This document shows, piece after piece, positions 31,261-58,687 of a DNA stretch of 64,000 bases (positions within the stretch are counted from its first letter, which is position 1; each line of letters starts with the position of its first letter). This DNA comes from Oasisia sp. SBJ-2009. Lineage: Eukaryota; Annelida; Polychaeta; Sabellida; Siboglinidae. The stretch is taken from assembly GCA_964017155.1 (NCBI GenBank), contig OZ024862.1:46709874-46773873 (forward strand), read 5' to 3'. The notes under the pieces are model-generated. The model had not been told where the DNA came from. It saw nothing but the letters and a program-made list of their open reading frames with translations, and made no database searches. The position numbers and the translations under genes were made by a program.

Positions 31261-32608
31261 TAATTATGTTGACTTTGTACTGTTTATTTATTGTGTTAAA
31301 ATGCCATTTTTATTTAATTTGTTATTATATTGATGTGGACATGTTGTGTAAATATTGGTAAATACTGTCTTACACAGTCGTATTGTTTTATCTGCTGCTC
31401 CACGGCAGTTGACAATCAATTCTCCACATCAGTTTATTTTGATAAATATAGTAGTGTATGTCGTAATATTTCGACTATATAATTTTGGTCTTGTATGTTT
31501 GTTGTTTGTAGAAACTGTTCGTTTACACATGCAGTACATGGAATAGAATTTACATTAGAAACTGTGATGATCTTGTATATCTAAGTTAACAATGTCATCA
31601 TCTCTTTGGAATTAGTAATACACGTATTTTACCAAGTGAACGATGCGTTTCGTTGAATATGTCAAAGTAAATCAAGGATATGACATACTGGTCTCGGTTC
31701 ATGTAATTAAGGTCCCAAGCCCACCTACTGGGTTAATCATGTGATACATGTAGATTAACATTGACTACAATTGGATTAACGATGTGATAGATTTTTTTGA
31801 AGTGCCACAAGTTGGTTTACTATATGGCAAAAGTGGACGAATGTTGGATACCTGTGTATAAAGAACGCTCTGTATTTATGCTCTGGATTGTAACTATATT
31901 AGCATCAGGCAACACAAGCATTTGGCGATCGTTTACTTTCAAACAGCTAAATAAAATTATTACTTAATGTTTTATACCGTCAGAATTGATATATCTACCA
32001 CTCGCTTCGATCTTCCTGTATACCTCCTTCCTGTACAGGCATCTCAAGAACCCACAATATTAAACTGGCAGTGGTATACATGTTTATATGATAATGGTAA
32101 TGTTTTTTCTGTGCGTTTACGTTCAGTGCGTCGGTGACGAACTGTGCTCTATATTGTTTGAATCCTCTGTATATTCCTGATTGAACCACCAGAGAAAACG
32201 TGAATAAATTGTTTCGACCCATGTGCTGTTTTAACCATTCATAGGTATTGTTTCAACTGTGGGGACTGCCTAGATAGGAAGTGAACGTTTGGTTTATAAA
32301 TTATAAACCAGTCGTGTCTGACACAATATCAAGGTTGGACGGCTTCTTGTTTATTTGTTTATTATCTATATGAGGTGAACGCACGCTAAAGATGGGGTTG
32401 GATGGAGAGAAGTTAGTGGAGATGGCAGTGAAATGGGGATAATGACGGGAAAAGGAAGACACCCATGGAGTATTATAAACGAATCCACCCCTCCCCCAAG
32501 TCATGGCATTCCATTGAGCCGATCTACAATGGCCGACGTCCAATCTAACGTCAGGCGGACGAGGATACAGCGACAGTAAAAGTTACGAGTTGTGGCATTA
32601 TTTCTATG
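31261..32608. other. Intergenic region between the tail-to-tail PIGN and TSNAXIP1-A genes
   Basis: AT-rich, no conserved exon recognised. AATAAA on the minus strand (plus 32609-32614) is the likely polyadenylation signal of TSNAXIP1-A, about 200 bp past its stop. Confidence 0.45.
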
Positions 32609-32815
32609 TTTATTTCAATATTTACGACACGAGAAGAGATACCTGTTCTATTCCCGTGCCACGCACAGACGATAACAAGTGTATGAGTCGCACTTAACCG
32701 TTACAGTCGTACTGTAGACGGAAGAAAACGGCGCTGGTGGTGTGCGGGTATTGGAGGGTTGAGCAATGGAGGGACTCTGGACTATCCTAGAGAAGGCGAC
32801 GTTATAGACAAAATG

Positions 32816-44731
<11,916 letters not shown>

Positions 44732-44828
44732 TTCAATTGTTTTTGATGGTCTTAAATCTGAATTCGTATTATAGTGTATTAAATCGATTACAAATATGGC
44801 AATTTACACGCCATGTTGTAATCTTAGC

Positions 44829-44842
44829 GTTACCTTAGTGAT
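44829..44842 (-). promoter_or_regulatory. X-box (RFX site) upstream of TSNAXIP1 copy A
   Basis: Minus strand ATCACT-AA-GGTAAC matches RYYNYY-N(1-3)-RRNRAC exactly, with a perfect GGTAAC half-site. It is 98 bp upstream of the tentative start codon at 44731. Confidence 0.5.
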
Positions 44843-46801
44843 AAGGTGACGTTGGGCTAATTTGTAAGTGTGCTCGATCTTATGGTGTATGCATGAGATA
44901 CTACACTTTTACTTTCATTAATGGACTAATCACACACTTGAAAATTGTACAACAAGGTTAAATGCGTTGTTAATCAGAAACAAAGTTTAGCATAATTTAT
45001 GATGTAACAAATTATCAAGAAATTTTGTTTTGATAATATCTCAGGCTAAAACAGCGCATGGTTACGTTACATAAATTTATATTTCAAGAAACTAACAGTG
45101 ATTTATATTTTATATTCAATTTTACATTAATTTATCTTTAACAAGTATTTTCATTGAAAAAATCAACACATCTGATTAACAACTTACACAATATACACTG
45201 TATGTGGGATACATTAAAGTTACTTTTTATTTAACCTGATAAATAAGTTATGTAAAAAAAATTAAGTTTAGATTAACTGAACTTAAAATATGCAAGACAC
45301 AATAAACCTCTCAAAATATAATGCATACATTGAATTAATGGAAATAAAAAAATACGTAAGTCAGACAACATTTATTTTAACTGATGATACACAATAAAAA
45401 ATAAACAATGTTACAAATACACACTTCACATATTACTTCACCTGTTAAATGTGTAAAACACATACATATTTAACAAAGCCCAAATCAGTTAATGTTTTAC
45501 AGGTACCATGATAACGTCAAGATTACTTAGACATAGTTAATATCACAAACTTCTGTAAAGCGGCCTACCCTGCTGTAACAAAACAACAGAGTTGTAATAA
45601 ATTAAACCAGTTACGTATATATACCACACACAATGCATAATATTCATATTATCACATTCAACGCTTACTAATTTGCAAATATTAATGTTTCAATGTTACT
45701 TCTTAAATACCCTGTTCCCATTTCTTAATCATTACAACTTACGATATATAATTCATAAAACATGCTTTCATAAGATCAATATATATATATGTGTGTGCAT
45801 CTGTCTATGCCTAAATATACAAAAGCACGTAATTGGGTACAAGGCTTTTAAAACATGTAAGCCTATTGCAGTGGTCAATACTGACATAATGATCAGATGG
45901 ATTTTTTTTACTTTATAAATAATATCACTTATATAACCATACATGGGAAACTTTGGCACTTTTCACAGACTAGTTCATAATTCATAGTTTACTTGTGTGT
46001 CATTGGTATTGTGACTGTGAGATCTAAAGATCCCATGAGTACAGGAGGTATACTGTGCAGCTAGATTTGGCACACATCAAACCCTTGGCAATTACACATC
46101 ACTTTATATAGCAAGCTCTTTTTAGAATATACAGCAAAGCAGGCAACATAGATAATAATTTGCAGACAGAAACATTTCTCCTGGTTCTGATATATATCCA
46201 TCAGTCAAATTTTGGCACACTTCATACATACTGTGTAGTTATATTTATGATAATTACACTTATAATAAAACAGTTGTTGGCATCATGCATTCCATTAGAA
46301 GAAAGCAGCCATTACATCTATACATGACTTCGATCCTGTAAGACGTCAATATGTAACATCTAAAACCTATTATTTATAACAAGTACAATTAAATATATAA
46401 TGTACATCACTTCAAAATTATTTAACTCTTATTTATAACAAGTACAATTAAATATATAATGTACATCACTTCAAAATTATTTAACTATGTAAACTACACC
46501 ATAAATGTGTATAATATACATTAAGCCTTAATTAACTAAGCTAAAGCACATGAGTGGTAACAATGATTAATACATGAGACGAGAGTCACACTATTTTATA
46601 CTAGATACCTGTTGTAATCTGCAGAAGGCACATTCTAAACTTTCATGGTTAATGACTTTTCATATTAAAAGCAATTCATGTGCATGACTATAAACTACAG
46701 TGGGGCACATTTCATGAACTGAGCAAAAATAATCTGCAGTCTCTATTTTTGCAACGTTTCAATACAATACAACACATTTGATCGATTCAGATTGACAAAT
46801 C
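44843..46801. other. Intergenic region between the two TSNAXIP1 copies
   Basis: AT-rich non-coding DNA holding the 3' region of copy B and the upstream region of copy A. A 59-bp direct tandem duplication lies at about 46369-46487. No other gene recognised. Confidence 0.45.
46369..46487. repeat. 59-bp tandem duplication
   Basis: The block TATTTATAACAAGTACAATT followed by AAATATATAATGTACATC occurs twice in direct tandem. Confidence 0.85.
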
Positions 46802-49800
46802 TCATGGTGTTGGTTTCTTTCCGATTCTCTTCAGGTCTCCGTTCTTCAGTCTGACAATAAGTGGGCCAAGGTCACATGGTTCGACCTCCTCCAGTGCTTC
46901 CTGGGTGTTGACCTTGAAGGCCCAGAAGAGATATTTGTCCATGTCATCGTGGTCAATCTCAGGGTCTGTGGTGGTGATTGCTTTCTTCAAATCTTCCACT
47001 GAAACTTTGCTGTAAACAGAACAAAGTTGGTCTGTCAGATGACATGGTAACATGTTTGATTTTGCGAACGACCTTCACCTCCCATCTTAACTAGTTGCTG
47101 AACTGAATAAACATGCTGGTTTTTACGTTCGTAACTGCAAACTAGCAATTCGTTTTCACTTTTATAGTATCAAGATGGCTCAAGTGTATAATTCATATTT
47201 AAAAGAACTTCGACCACAACAACTTATACACCCAAAAAAGACCGATATCCACAGTTGTAACCTGACCAGAAAACTCCATGTATTTTTTTTTTGCAATCCA
47301 AATCGGTGGTGGTCCAAATATGCGCACATGAATTAATTTTGCAATCCAAATCCTTCGTGGTCTAATTATATTCACATGAATTCATTTTGCAATCCAAATC
47401 CTTGGTGGTTCAGTGATGTTCACATGAATTCATGCTTAAAGACTGGTATGTTACTAGTTCATGTCTCAATTTATATGCTGCACACATTTTTATTATGGTT
47501 AAAGGGATGGTGCCTACTCCTCTGCATAGATTTGGCCGAGCAATAATGTGTATATCAAAGGGTACTGCAGTTAACTCTACACATCTCAGCATTATTGCCA
47601 ATCAATTTTATTTTTAACCTGGATCTTTTGTTTATCAAAGTGGTGCAGGTAGAATCTTTATAATTGCGAACATTGTTCCGAGTTCAATAAAATAATTATA
47701 CAAAATTGACAGACAGTAAAGCATAAACATGCATGTTGTAGTCATAAGACCATAATATTAAATGAAAGAATAAAACCTATGAGCTGGCAACCTCGCTTTT
47801 TAAATAAATTTCACATTCGTAATTACTTAAATGTTGGACATAGAACACATGGGACTCACGTGACGCCTTCCATTTCGGCCTTGATGTCATCAATGTAAGC
47901 ATGTCGCTCCAGTTTCCACTGTTTCTTCAGCTCCATGAGGAAGGGTCCTGTCTTTCCCTCGTCATCCTGGCAACATTTCATGTCACTTGTGTAGGACGGC
48001 TCTTCAAGTATGCATTTTTCACAACACTAATATACGTGGACAGCATTTTTGTTACATTATAATGATTAATCACATAGTATGACATTTACTAAAGCATCGT
48101 CATTTTTATCATACTCAGCTCTGATCTTTTTCTTCTATTTGTGTGAGATGTGTGTCACACATGAAAATATTATAAATATATTATTATGAAATAATATATG
48201 GCTTTACCTGACCCGCAATAAATACTGATGTCACAGATAATGTATTTCACCAAATGTATATAAGCTTCACTTTAAAGTACAGTTGCTTATTATATTCATT
48301 CAGAGGACAGAATTAGACATATCAAGCCACTGATGAAGTGTATAAGAGAATGATATATATCGTACCACTATACCTATCCCTGTTGATAGATTAAGACAGC
48401 TAATAAAGTGTATAAGAGAATGATATGTATCGTACCAGTGTAACTACACCTGTCAATAGATTAGACCGCTGATAAAGTGTATAAGAGAATGATATATATC
48501 GTACCACTATAACTACCCCTGTCGATAGATTAGAAGCTGATGAAGGGTATAAAAGAATGATATGAACCGTACCACTATAACTACCCCTGTCGATAGATTA
48601 GACAGCTGATGAAGTGTATTAAAGAATGATATGTATCGTACCACTATAACTACCCATGTCGATAGATTAGACCGCTGATAAAGTGTATAAGAGAATGATA
48701 TATATCGTACCACCATAACTACCCGTCAATAGATTAGACATCTGATGAAGTGTATAAGAGAATGACATGTATCGTACCACTATAACTACCCCTGTCAATA
48801 GATTAGACCGTTGATAAAGTGTATAAGAGAATGATATATATCGTACCACTATAACTACCCCTGTCGATAGATTAGACAGCTGATGAAGTGTTAGAGAGAA
48901 ACACCGACGAACCTCCATAAAGAGGTTCTTGTACTCGAGGTCGTCTATGTCCTTTGCCTCAAGTTCCTTCTCAGCCGCCCCCAGCAGAGCTATCACATCC
49001 TCCTGACTCTTGTCAGGGAAGTACTGCCCCAGTGCCTCCTGGGAAATACACAACGGTGGTCAAATGTAGTGACATTACTAAAACATTTAAAAAGGATTCT
49101 ACAAAACATGAATGTTTGTAGTTATGTTGGTAGTAGGAATAACGATTAGTCTTTATTACTTATACATAAAGTATAGGATGATGTATCCAGAATACAATTC
49201 ATAGTGTATGTAATATTCTAGTCAATATTGTGTGTATGTAATATAAGAAATTATGGAATTTACTAGGGAATGCAAATAGTAAGTGTTTAATTTCTTGCAT
49301 TTTTTTCCAACAAACCTATAGATTGTCTTCATTATTGTATGGTGTATATGTACGCACAGCAACTGGATATGTGTCTAGATTAATTTTTATGGGTTACTTA
49401 TAAATTCACCTTGTATATATTGTTTTGTTGTTGAATAAATTCAATTCAATACTACTGGTACTGGGGACCAACCTCCCATATCATGCCCACTTCTGCAAAT
49501 AAGCAAAACTCTCCGACGGCAACAGTTCCTTCTTATCTGACAAGAAATTTCTTCAAACTTTCATATTTCTACCAGGCATTCCTGTCGGAAAATGGACAAA
49601 ATTATATTGACAGACATCGAACAGTTTGGTAAGTTACCCCGAACTCGAGTTTGCTGAATGTGCCTGGGTTGCCGTTCTCGACATCAAGCTTCGTGAGGTG
49701 ACCAAGGAGCTTGGTGACTCCATCGAGTTGGTTGTGGTAGATGACCTCGTCCATCTGGGCGAGTAAAAGTAAAGTAAAGGTAAGTTCTTTTTTAGTGTAA

Positions 49801-51004
49801 TGTCCAATCTCCAGGATTGCTCAAAGTGCTTTACACTTTACTTCCCTGGCAGACCTGTTCACTCAGACACCGTCTCAACCTCTTTGGGAAGCATTCAGCC
49901 ATGGGGCAATTCATTTAATTTAAATTCTTTCAATTACTCAATGTAGTCCTCACAATTTTGGAAATGACATAGACCCAAACAAAAACTTCTACAATAACAC
50001 ATCAAAATGTAAGTATTATACTGACTTACAATTAAATGAAGAAATTGGTGGGGTTAATGGATTGTCGTTTATACATTTTAATGCCAGAAGTCTAAAAACA
50101 AATTTTCACAAGGCTAAAGACTATATTTTTGAACTAAATGTAAAATCGACATATATTAGATATATTTTAGGTGTCACACCAACTGACATAATTTATATTA
50201 CATATAGCCTTATTGACATGAAAATTACATGATGTAAGCAAATGATATATTGTATAAGAACCCAGCAAACACATAATGTTTTGGTAATGTTAGCATAATG
50301 TTATATTTGGGTTACATGATGTTTCATGAATGATGAATTAGTTGTCAGTATAGGTATTCTACATAATCAGTGATAAGACAGAAAGGCTGTAATTGGAAAT
50401 AAAATAGTATTTTATTTAAAAACATGTCAATAATAAGAACCTTAGCAGAACATTTGCAGAATGTTACGCTTCAAGAACGTCACTAAAACGTTCTAATTCA
50501 ATGTTTGAAAAAATTTCGTGGAACGTTACACTTCAAAGACGTTACGATAACATTATTAGAACGTTTTGACATGATAAACATTTTACTACAATAAGTAAAC
50601 AGTGTATTCTATATATTCCTGGTAATTTTGGTCAAGACATGGATATGCCTTCAACTGTAAGTAAAAATAGTATCTGCATCTGTTAATAGAAGGATTGTTC
50701 GCGTAACTTTAGTGCAACGTCATAATAAGCAACGTTACATGTTGTGATGTTATTGGTTGAACGCCACAACATCAGTGTTAAGGTAGGGATGTTTAATTAT
50801 TGTATATAGGATCGGATATAATGTATGGGCTTGGGGTTCAAGTCTCTTTAATAATGTATCGTGTCTCTTACATTATCACTTTGACATCTTCTGTGAATAG
50901 TTTTACTGAACTGCAAGCTACATTGGTCAGTGAACTTGGTTATCATGTCAGTATACATTTTAAGCGAGTTGAGTTTGAATTATCTATGTATTATTGTATA
51001 TCAC

Positions 51005-51048
<44 letters not shown>

Positions 51049-54000
51049 TATATATAGTCATACTCATATAGTTTGCGAAATTGTCGGATGGCCCCTCCAA
51101 TGCAAAATCCTGGCTATGCCACTGTCAAAAGTACCTCCAACCTAACCCTAATCCAACCCTAAACTTAACACTAAACCTAACCCGTATTCCACATAAAAGC
51201 AACCCAAATTGGGCATTTGTACGTGAGCGGTTAGCAAGTAGCCACTGCCATTATCGAAGTTCTGAGACGCTGACGTCGCTGTGGCATCGAACGAACAAAT
51301 CAACGTTAAGAATGTTGTAATTCATTCATGTTAACATAATGCAAGATTACCTCGACGTGTGAATTAATACTGGATCTACAGTGTGTACATTGCTTGGTCT
51401 TAGTGAGCACTATGATCACGCGTTGTATGCACAAGATTCACAAAACATCGTGCATTGACCGTAGCGCCATCTAGCGATTAGTTTGTTTTACATGTCTCTT
51501 ATTATCTGATAGATGGCGGGCTGATTATTTATAACCAATGACGTTTTAACAGCTAGTTACTGCGTATCTGATATTAACCTAATTAAATTTCTCTTATAAT
51601 AGCCTCCGTTACCATGGCCATGAAAGGATGAGTAGCCAATAACAGCCATCGTTACATAATCGTCGGATTGCAAAGAATCGGGTAAATGCAATGACGCGCC
51701 ATATCCAGCATTTCCAGGTCTGCGGTTTTTCCACAGAATTTGGTTTGTTTCAATAAAATTCCCAGTTGTAACACTTTTTTAAATGTTAATGTACATAATG
51801 AACAATATTTGCTACTGATAAGCAAATGTTGTTCATTTGATCAAGTATGAGTTTGCAATAAATAACGACGCTGGAGTTTCCCGTCTTCTATTTTCACCAT
51901 CCAACCTCCTGTCAACGAGAGCAAACGATGACGTCGATGTCCCAAACAATGTCGCAAATGATGGGTGTACACTGCACATGTTACCGACGGTAAACATACA
52001 GAGACGTAAACAAATTAGGTATGTGGATGGTAAAGCCTGCTTTTAATTAAAATATAAACACCGACATGCCTAAGTGTATACGTAGTTTGCAAACACATGT
52101 TATATGTGTTTTATTTTTTTTATGCCAATCTTATAATACTAACTAACTGCACTAACACTAACACAGTAACAGTCTAACTGACTGGGCGACTGCCACTGCA
52201 ATTAAACTAGTTCTCAATGGGCGATGCAGCCAACTCAACTGTTATGAATAAAACAAAATATTTACAATTATAATTGTGTGTGTACACCAAACATGTCATA
52301 TATCAATCTATGCTTAAAAATATATGTATTAATATAAACTATAATTATGCAAATAAAACTGTATAGGCCAACAAGGCCTTCAAGCTGTTACAAATACTTT
52401 ATTAATAATAGGTCCACAGCAACCATCGTATTCATAAGTTGAACTAGCAGTAATTCATGTTGTTTTATGGGTATTATATTTTTCTTACGTTTTTTTATCA
52501 TCGTGGGTATATATGGAAGTGTAATGAAATGAATTTTATCTTGTGTTACTTGAAGGAGGCATTCGGTCTAGATGAATGGTTATAATAACGTGTCTTTTAA
52601 AATATGTCTTCATTTGTAATAATTATTAATTGTAACATTTATAAAATACTTCAGTTAAATAATGGATAATATTCATGCACAAATATCAACCACTGCCTAT
52701 AGCAAGTTACTCGTTCATACAGCTGAGTGAACTGGAGCAATGTAGATTGAAAAAAACAACAGCAGCACAGAACCTTATTCGAGAGTCTGATAGCCACTCT
52801 GCCATTGCGCTACTCAAATGCAGTTATACGATTATATTGCATAATACCTTTTATGCGAGGCAAACAAGACAACACTTAAGTAATGTTAGATAAACATCAG
52901 GATGCAACACCAACGAGGTCAAAGTCCAACAGTAAGGGAGAAGTTCCCGCGTTTTAGCGGAGTAATACAAGGAAAAGAAGGCCGGAGCGGATATAAGGAA
53001 CGGTGTGACCAAACCCCAATGTTAGTGAGCATTTCCGTACATAGGTTGATAACAAACACACACATATATAGGTGTACATTCACTCATGCACCCACTCACA
53101 CATACACATATCACTTGCTCAAAACATAAACGTGATACAAGACTCCTGTTTTTCACATTTATTCAAACTGACTTAAATCACATCAATTAAATCAGAAATA
53201 ATGAAGATTGGGAAGATTCACTTCGCTTACATTTCTTGCTAATGAATTAACATGTTACACTTTAAACAGCCATTGATAGCTTATCAATATAAGATTAAGA
53301 ACAATTTGTTTTTGTCTGAAATGTACATCATTTCCCTAAATGAATGTCATAAACGACTGAGTGTAATAAACAAAGCAAGAGGAATATCAGCAATGTCGGA
53401 GATGACACTTACCTCGTCATTGAGAATAGATGCGAACATGTTGATAGCCTCGTCATGAGAGTATCGCATGCAGGCATCATTGAGATTATAGGCCCATTCA
53501 GCCACCATCTGCGGCAAACTAAACCTTCGCTCCAGGTACGTATGCAGGAAGTCGGCCAACTTCACTCGCTTCGTTCCTTCTTCCTGCTACAGACAAATCA
53601 ACACAAAGTTATAAGAACATTGTGACAGCCACAGCTACTGTACCCCGAGGACACCTAATTACGCCATCTGAAATACAGGTGTATACAGCATTCCTCGGTG
53701 TAGGACTGAGCTATAAAAATATCTAATTGGCGGTAAACGGACATTCCTATTCACATACAAATATTTCTTGCAAGGGATTGTGAATCTTTTAGCTATTTAT
53801 TCAGTTGATCTATTTTCCCCTATTTGGATATTTAATTAGTTATAATTTCACTTATTCAGGTTGTACATTCTATTTATATTTTTAATAATCTTTGCTAAAT
53901 GATTTATTATTTTATATCTGACACTAATTAGTTATAATAATTAATTATTATATATTCAGATTATAGGCCAATTAGTTTTATTGTCCTACTTTATTTTATT

Positions 54001-57000
54001 GTTTTATAATTTTACAAGAATTAATAGCAATTTCATATATTTATAGTGTCAAATTCACATATTGTTTTAATAATATACTTTAATGAACTGTTTTATCAGT
54101 TGTAATGCTCTTATTTTTCTATTCAGTTGCTATGGCTGCTACAGAGAATAAACATTATTATTATTATTATCAAATCCTTTTTCAAGTTTTATTTTACACA
54201 TGAAAGAACTAATATATATATATATATGTATATATATATTGTATGGATTAAGTGGAGCGTCAATGTCATCTAGCAAGTGTAAACTGTAAGATTTATTAAC
54301 ATCACAATGACTCCTGGATTCGTCGCAGTCAATGAAGTAAGTCGACTCACCTCAGCATCGTGTACTGCCTTCTCCCTCCAAATGTCCTTGATCAGAAGTA
54401 AGCAGTCTCTCTTCCCCAGTCGACGGTTTCTCACTTTGCCTTCATACTGTAAGTACTTCGGAACGCCTTCTTCCATGCCCTGAACATTTTGTTTTATTAA
54501 TATTAAACAGGGGTCGAAATAGTGGTAGTATGGTAGTCCTCAGAATACTAGAAATTCGGTCAGACTACCAAAAATGAAGACAGCAGTATATAGTCCAATG
54601 GACTACTAAACAATTTGGGAATATTTTTTTTTTTTTTAAATTGTGTTATTTTGCTTAAATCTGGGCCACATGACTACCACATATATCTGAGGACTACCAG
54701 ATTTCCCAACTAAGTAGCCCTGCTAACTACCAAACATTTTGGAGTTATTTCTACCCTTGAATATTATAATTTTTTTAATCTCTAAAGTGTGTTTGTCCAC
54801 TTATGAATTATTAGTTCTATTAGATGAATATTCATAATATCTGTATTGGCTAAAGTATACGGAAACATAAAAACTTTGCAGAGGTATTTTGGCAGGAATT
54901 GTCTGTTTCACATTTTCTGCTTCCTCTGTGCAATGGAAAGTGCACAGAGTAGATAGGTTTCAAACTGGGTAGGATCAATCTTGAGAAATAGGATCAAAAG
55001 CAAGATGGAGGGACAGTGTGGAGAGAGTTTTCACTAAGATGGATATGAACTGCCAAAAGTAAAAATGCAACATAAATCATGGAAAGATCTACCATGCAAT
55101 ATGCTGACATGTGATTCATTATACCAGTTCAAAAGACTCCTTAAGACTTATTTATTCAAAAGAGCTTTTTACTCATGAACATTAACGGATGTTTGAAGTT
55201 TTTAGGATTTACTTATTATTCTGAGCTGCTTTTAGTACTTTTACATTCATAACATGTATTATTATTATTATAAGTATTTATTATTATTATTATAAATATA
55301 TGTATTTTTATGATAATTTATTTCGATATTTGATGCCATGTTTTTATGATTTTTTACTTTTAGCTTCTTTCTAAGGTTTTTTCTATCAACGCTTTCAAAC
55401 AAGGTAACTTGGACTTATGGTGGTATAAAAATGCTTTTATTATTATTATTATTATTATAAGGGCTGAAGGGAAGACAAAGATTGGCTACTCACCAGTCCG
55501 TCGAAGTACTCGGCCCCAGCAGCATCCGAGCCGCCGCTGCCCGTGATCTCATTCAACAAGACCTCCACCAACTGGTCACTCGTCTTGTTGGCCGACAGCG
55601 TCGTCCACCTCACTGTGCCTCCAGCCACTACGTCCGCACACCGGTCCCACTTCGGTCTGCATGCAGGTGATGCAGGTGATGCAGGTGATGCAGGTAATGC
55701 AGGTATTGCAGGTATTGCAGGTATTGCAGGTAATGTAGGTATTGCAGGTATTGCAGGTATTGCAGGTATTGCAGGTAATGTAGGTATTGCAGGTAATGTA
55801 GGTATTGCAGGTAATGTAGGTATTGCAGGTGATGCAGGTGATGCAGGTAATGTAGGTATTGCAGGTGATGCAGGTATTGCAGGTAATGTAGGTTACAAAT
55901 GTTAAAATGTTGTTAAAATTGACGGTAAATGGGAAACTGTAGTTCTACATGTATTTGTGTATTTACTGTTTCTTAAAGTACAGCAATATACAGTAATGTT
56001 TTGATTGAAAAAACGTATTTTCTCCATGTATCTGTGTTTGTTTCTGAATTATTTCAATGGAATTTGAAGTAATTTTTATTGGTTGATTCTATGAAAATAA
56101 GACATTAAATACAAAAATGTAATCATTAACAATATAACTTTGCTTTTATGATGAAAAGAAAATGTCACACAACATAACTTAGGTTATTACTTAATTAATT
56201 ATTGCGTCAGTCTGCTGATGAAGTCTTCATGCACAACCAAAATATTCAGATATCGGAGTAAAATTATATCTAAACATTAATTTAATTTACCAACAAGAAC
56301 TTAAGACCATTTGGTCATGTGACTATATAAACCCTGCGGCCACTGAGCCACACCTTGGAGTCGAACTACGACGAAGAGTCTCAGATTCCGCATAATATTC
56401 ATCTCTCTGAGCCAAGGTCTGCTTGTGAAGGTCTAGCAACACACTGCAAACAAATCAATGCATTTAGTAACGTCGCCAATAGAACATAACTAACAGACAG
56501 TACACAAATTATTATTTAACAACAATATTAAGATTTTACAACAGCACTTTTGAGATTTGCATTGTTTTGTATTACCAACATATTTATATAAATATTGATA
56601 GGAAATGATGACATCATGAACATTCAGACAAGAAAAAATTTCTCAATATAAAAATTAACAAATTACAGCTACATAAATAATGTTTTCATCTCATATTCGT
56701 TTTTTCAACAGCATAATATAAAATTATATAGGTGCACATAAAGAGTATAATTACCATAAATGTGTTTATATGGTACATTTAATTTGAGCACCTTTGTGAC
56801 AATGTGTTTTTAAAATAATGTCAACATTTCTTGGAATAATTATAAGACTTAGTTCACAATGCCTTAATTTTTAAATAGCTTAGATGCACGGGTTGTTTTC
56901 TAACGACTAAGCAGGAATGACTCTACTTACTCATGCTCATCCTTGAGCTTGGCAAAGTCATCATGCACTTGGTTGAAATTGGTCTCTAATGCCTATAAAC

Positions 57001-58642
57001 ATAAATTACACAGTTTTGCTGTTACTTAAATTGCTACTGCATAACAGCAGTAGCAATAATGAAGCTAAATTTTATTCTTCAAACTTTATCCCAAAAGATT
57101 AAGGAAGCTCTTACTTTTGTCGTTTACAATTGGACGAACTTGGTAAGAAATTGTTAAACCAGGAAATCATTGTAATAATCCATTATCTTCAAATGTTAAG
57201 AGTTCCCAATATTTCCAGTGACCACATATATTATGTCAGCATTTCACCATATGCATACTAGTGACACCAACTAAATGATAGCTTGCATGACGACTATACT
57301 TACTACTGCATCACTAATTATGACTAATTAGTTTCACTAATGAGCATGGCATTCAATAGTTGCATAACTTTGGCAGAGAAGCACCATTCCTAGTATGCAA
57401 TCAACAATTAATCTGACATTATAATACGAGGTCATTATGTAAAACTGCTGAAGATAAAGTGATAGAGCACTGTTGGACTGATCCATCATAACATGCATGA
57501 ACAATAATTGATATGGTTTATTTTCTACTTGCTGAGTTTGTATGGCAAACTTCCTAAACCAGAAATCATAACCAGATTTCAATTGGAACATTGTTTAACT
57601 GAGAAATCAAGGGAATATATTTAATGTAGGAGGAACACTGAACAATTAATGGCGCCATGTTCTGTCCGTCTAACGGGGCATCCATCCTAATAACACACTA
57701 ACCGTGAACTGCTTCTGGAGTGCTTCGTATTCTTGTCGGGGGATCACATCGCCGTAGTGGGCCTCTATGTACAGCAGTCTCTGGGACGCCTTCATTTCAT
57801 CCTCTCTGGCTTTCCTACAACAGAGCACCAATCCGGTGTCACTAGTGGAATGATGACCCATAGATGGTCATTATGAAAGGATATGTTGCACTTTTAGATA
57901 AATTATGCACCTGCAAACAAGCAAACATTTTTAACATATTACACATTTTTTTAAGCTGATTTAAATTATATTTTATGTGGTGCTTAACATGTTTATAATT
58001 ATTGAATGTTTCTAGATACCGGTTTGTGTAATAAAGATTGAAAAACTACACATTTTTAGAGAGAAAATGAGGTACATGAATGTCATTAACCAGAAAGAAG
58101 ACAGATAAATATTTTCCACTCACTTGAGTGCTATCTTGAGCATGAGTGGGTCCCCATAGTCTGTGTCATCGAGTTCGTCTTTCTTGTTAAGTGACATGTC
58201 TTCTTGTTGGTATTTCAGATCATTGATGTCACTGATGAGGATCTTTCTAGCATCACATTCGTCCCTGCAACGCAACAACAGATCTACAATACTAACACTT
58301 AATTATAGAGTACACACCATTCAAATCCCATCATGAATGTTCCTTCGTTGTTGGTTGTAAATTCTCAAAGAGAACCTCTTCCTTACATTTTTTATATGTT
58401 TTAATATGTGCATAGATTGATAATTATATGGCAATAATTCTTGTTGGTGAGCGGGCTCTTTTGCTCACTCTCTCTTGCTCTCTATCTCTCACTCTCTATC
58501 TCTCTCACTCTCTCTCTCAGTCTTTGTCTGTCTGTCTCTGTCTCTCTCTGTCTCCCTCTGTCTCTCTCTGTCTCTCTCACTATGTCTGTCTGTCTCTCTG
58601 TTTCTCTATTTGTCTGTCTGTCTGTCTCTTTCTCTCTATCTG

Positions 58643-58687
<45 letters not shown>

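Noticed and set aside
51137..51185. Interstitial telomere-like CCTAACCCTAA block
   Set aside because: Only a few degenerate hexamers over about 50 bp; not a convincing telomeric tract.
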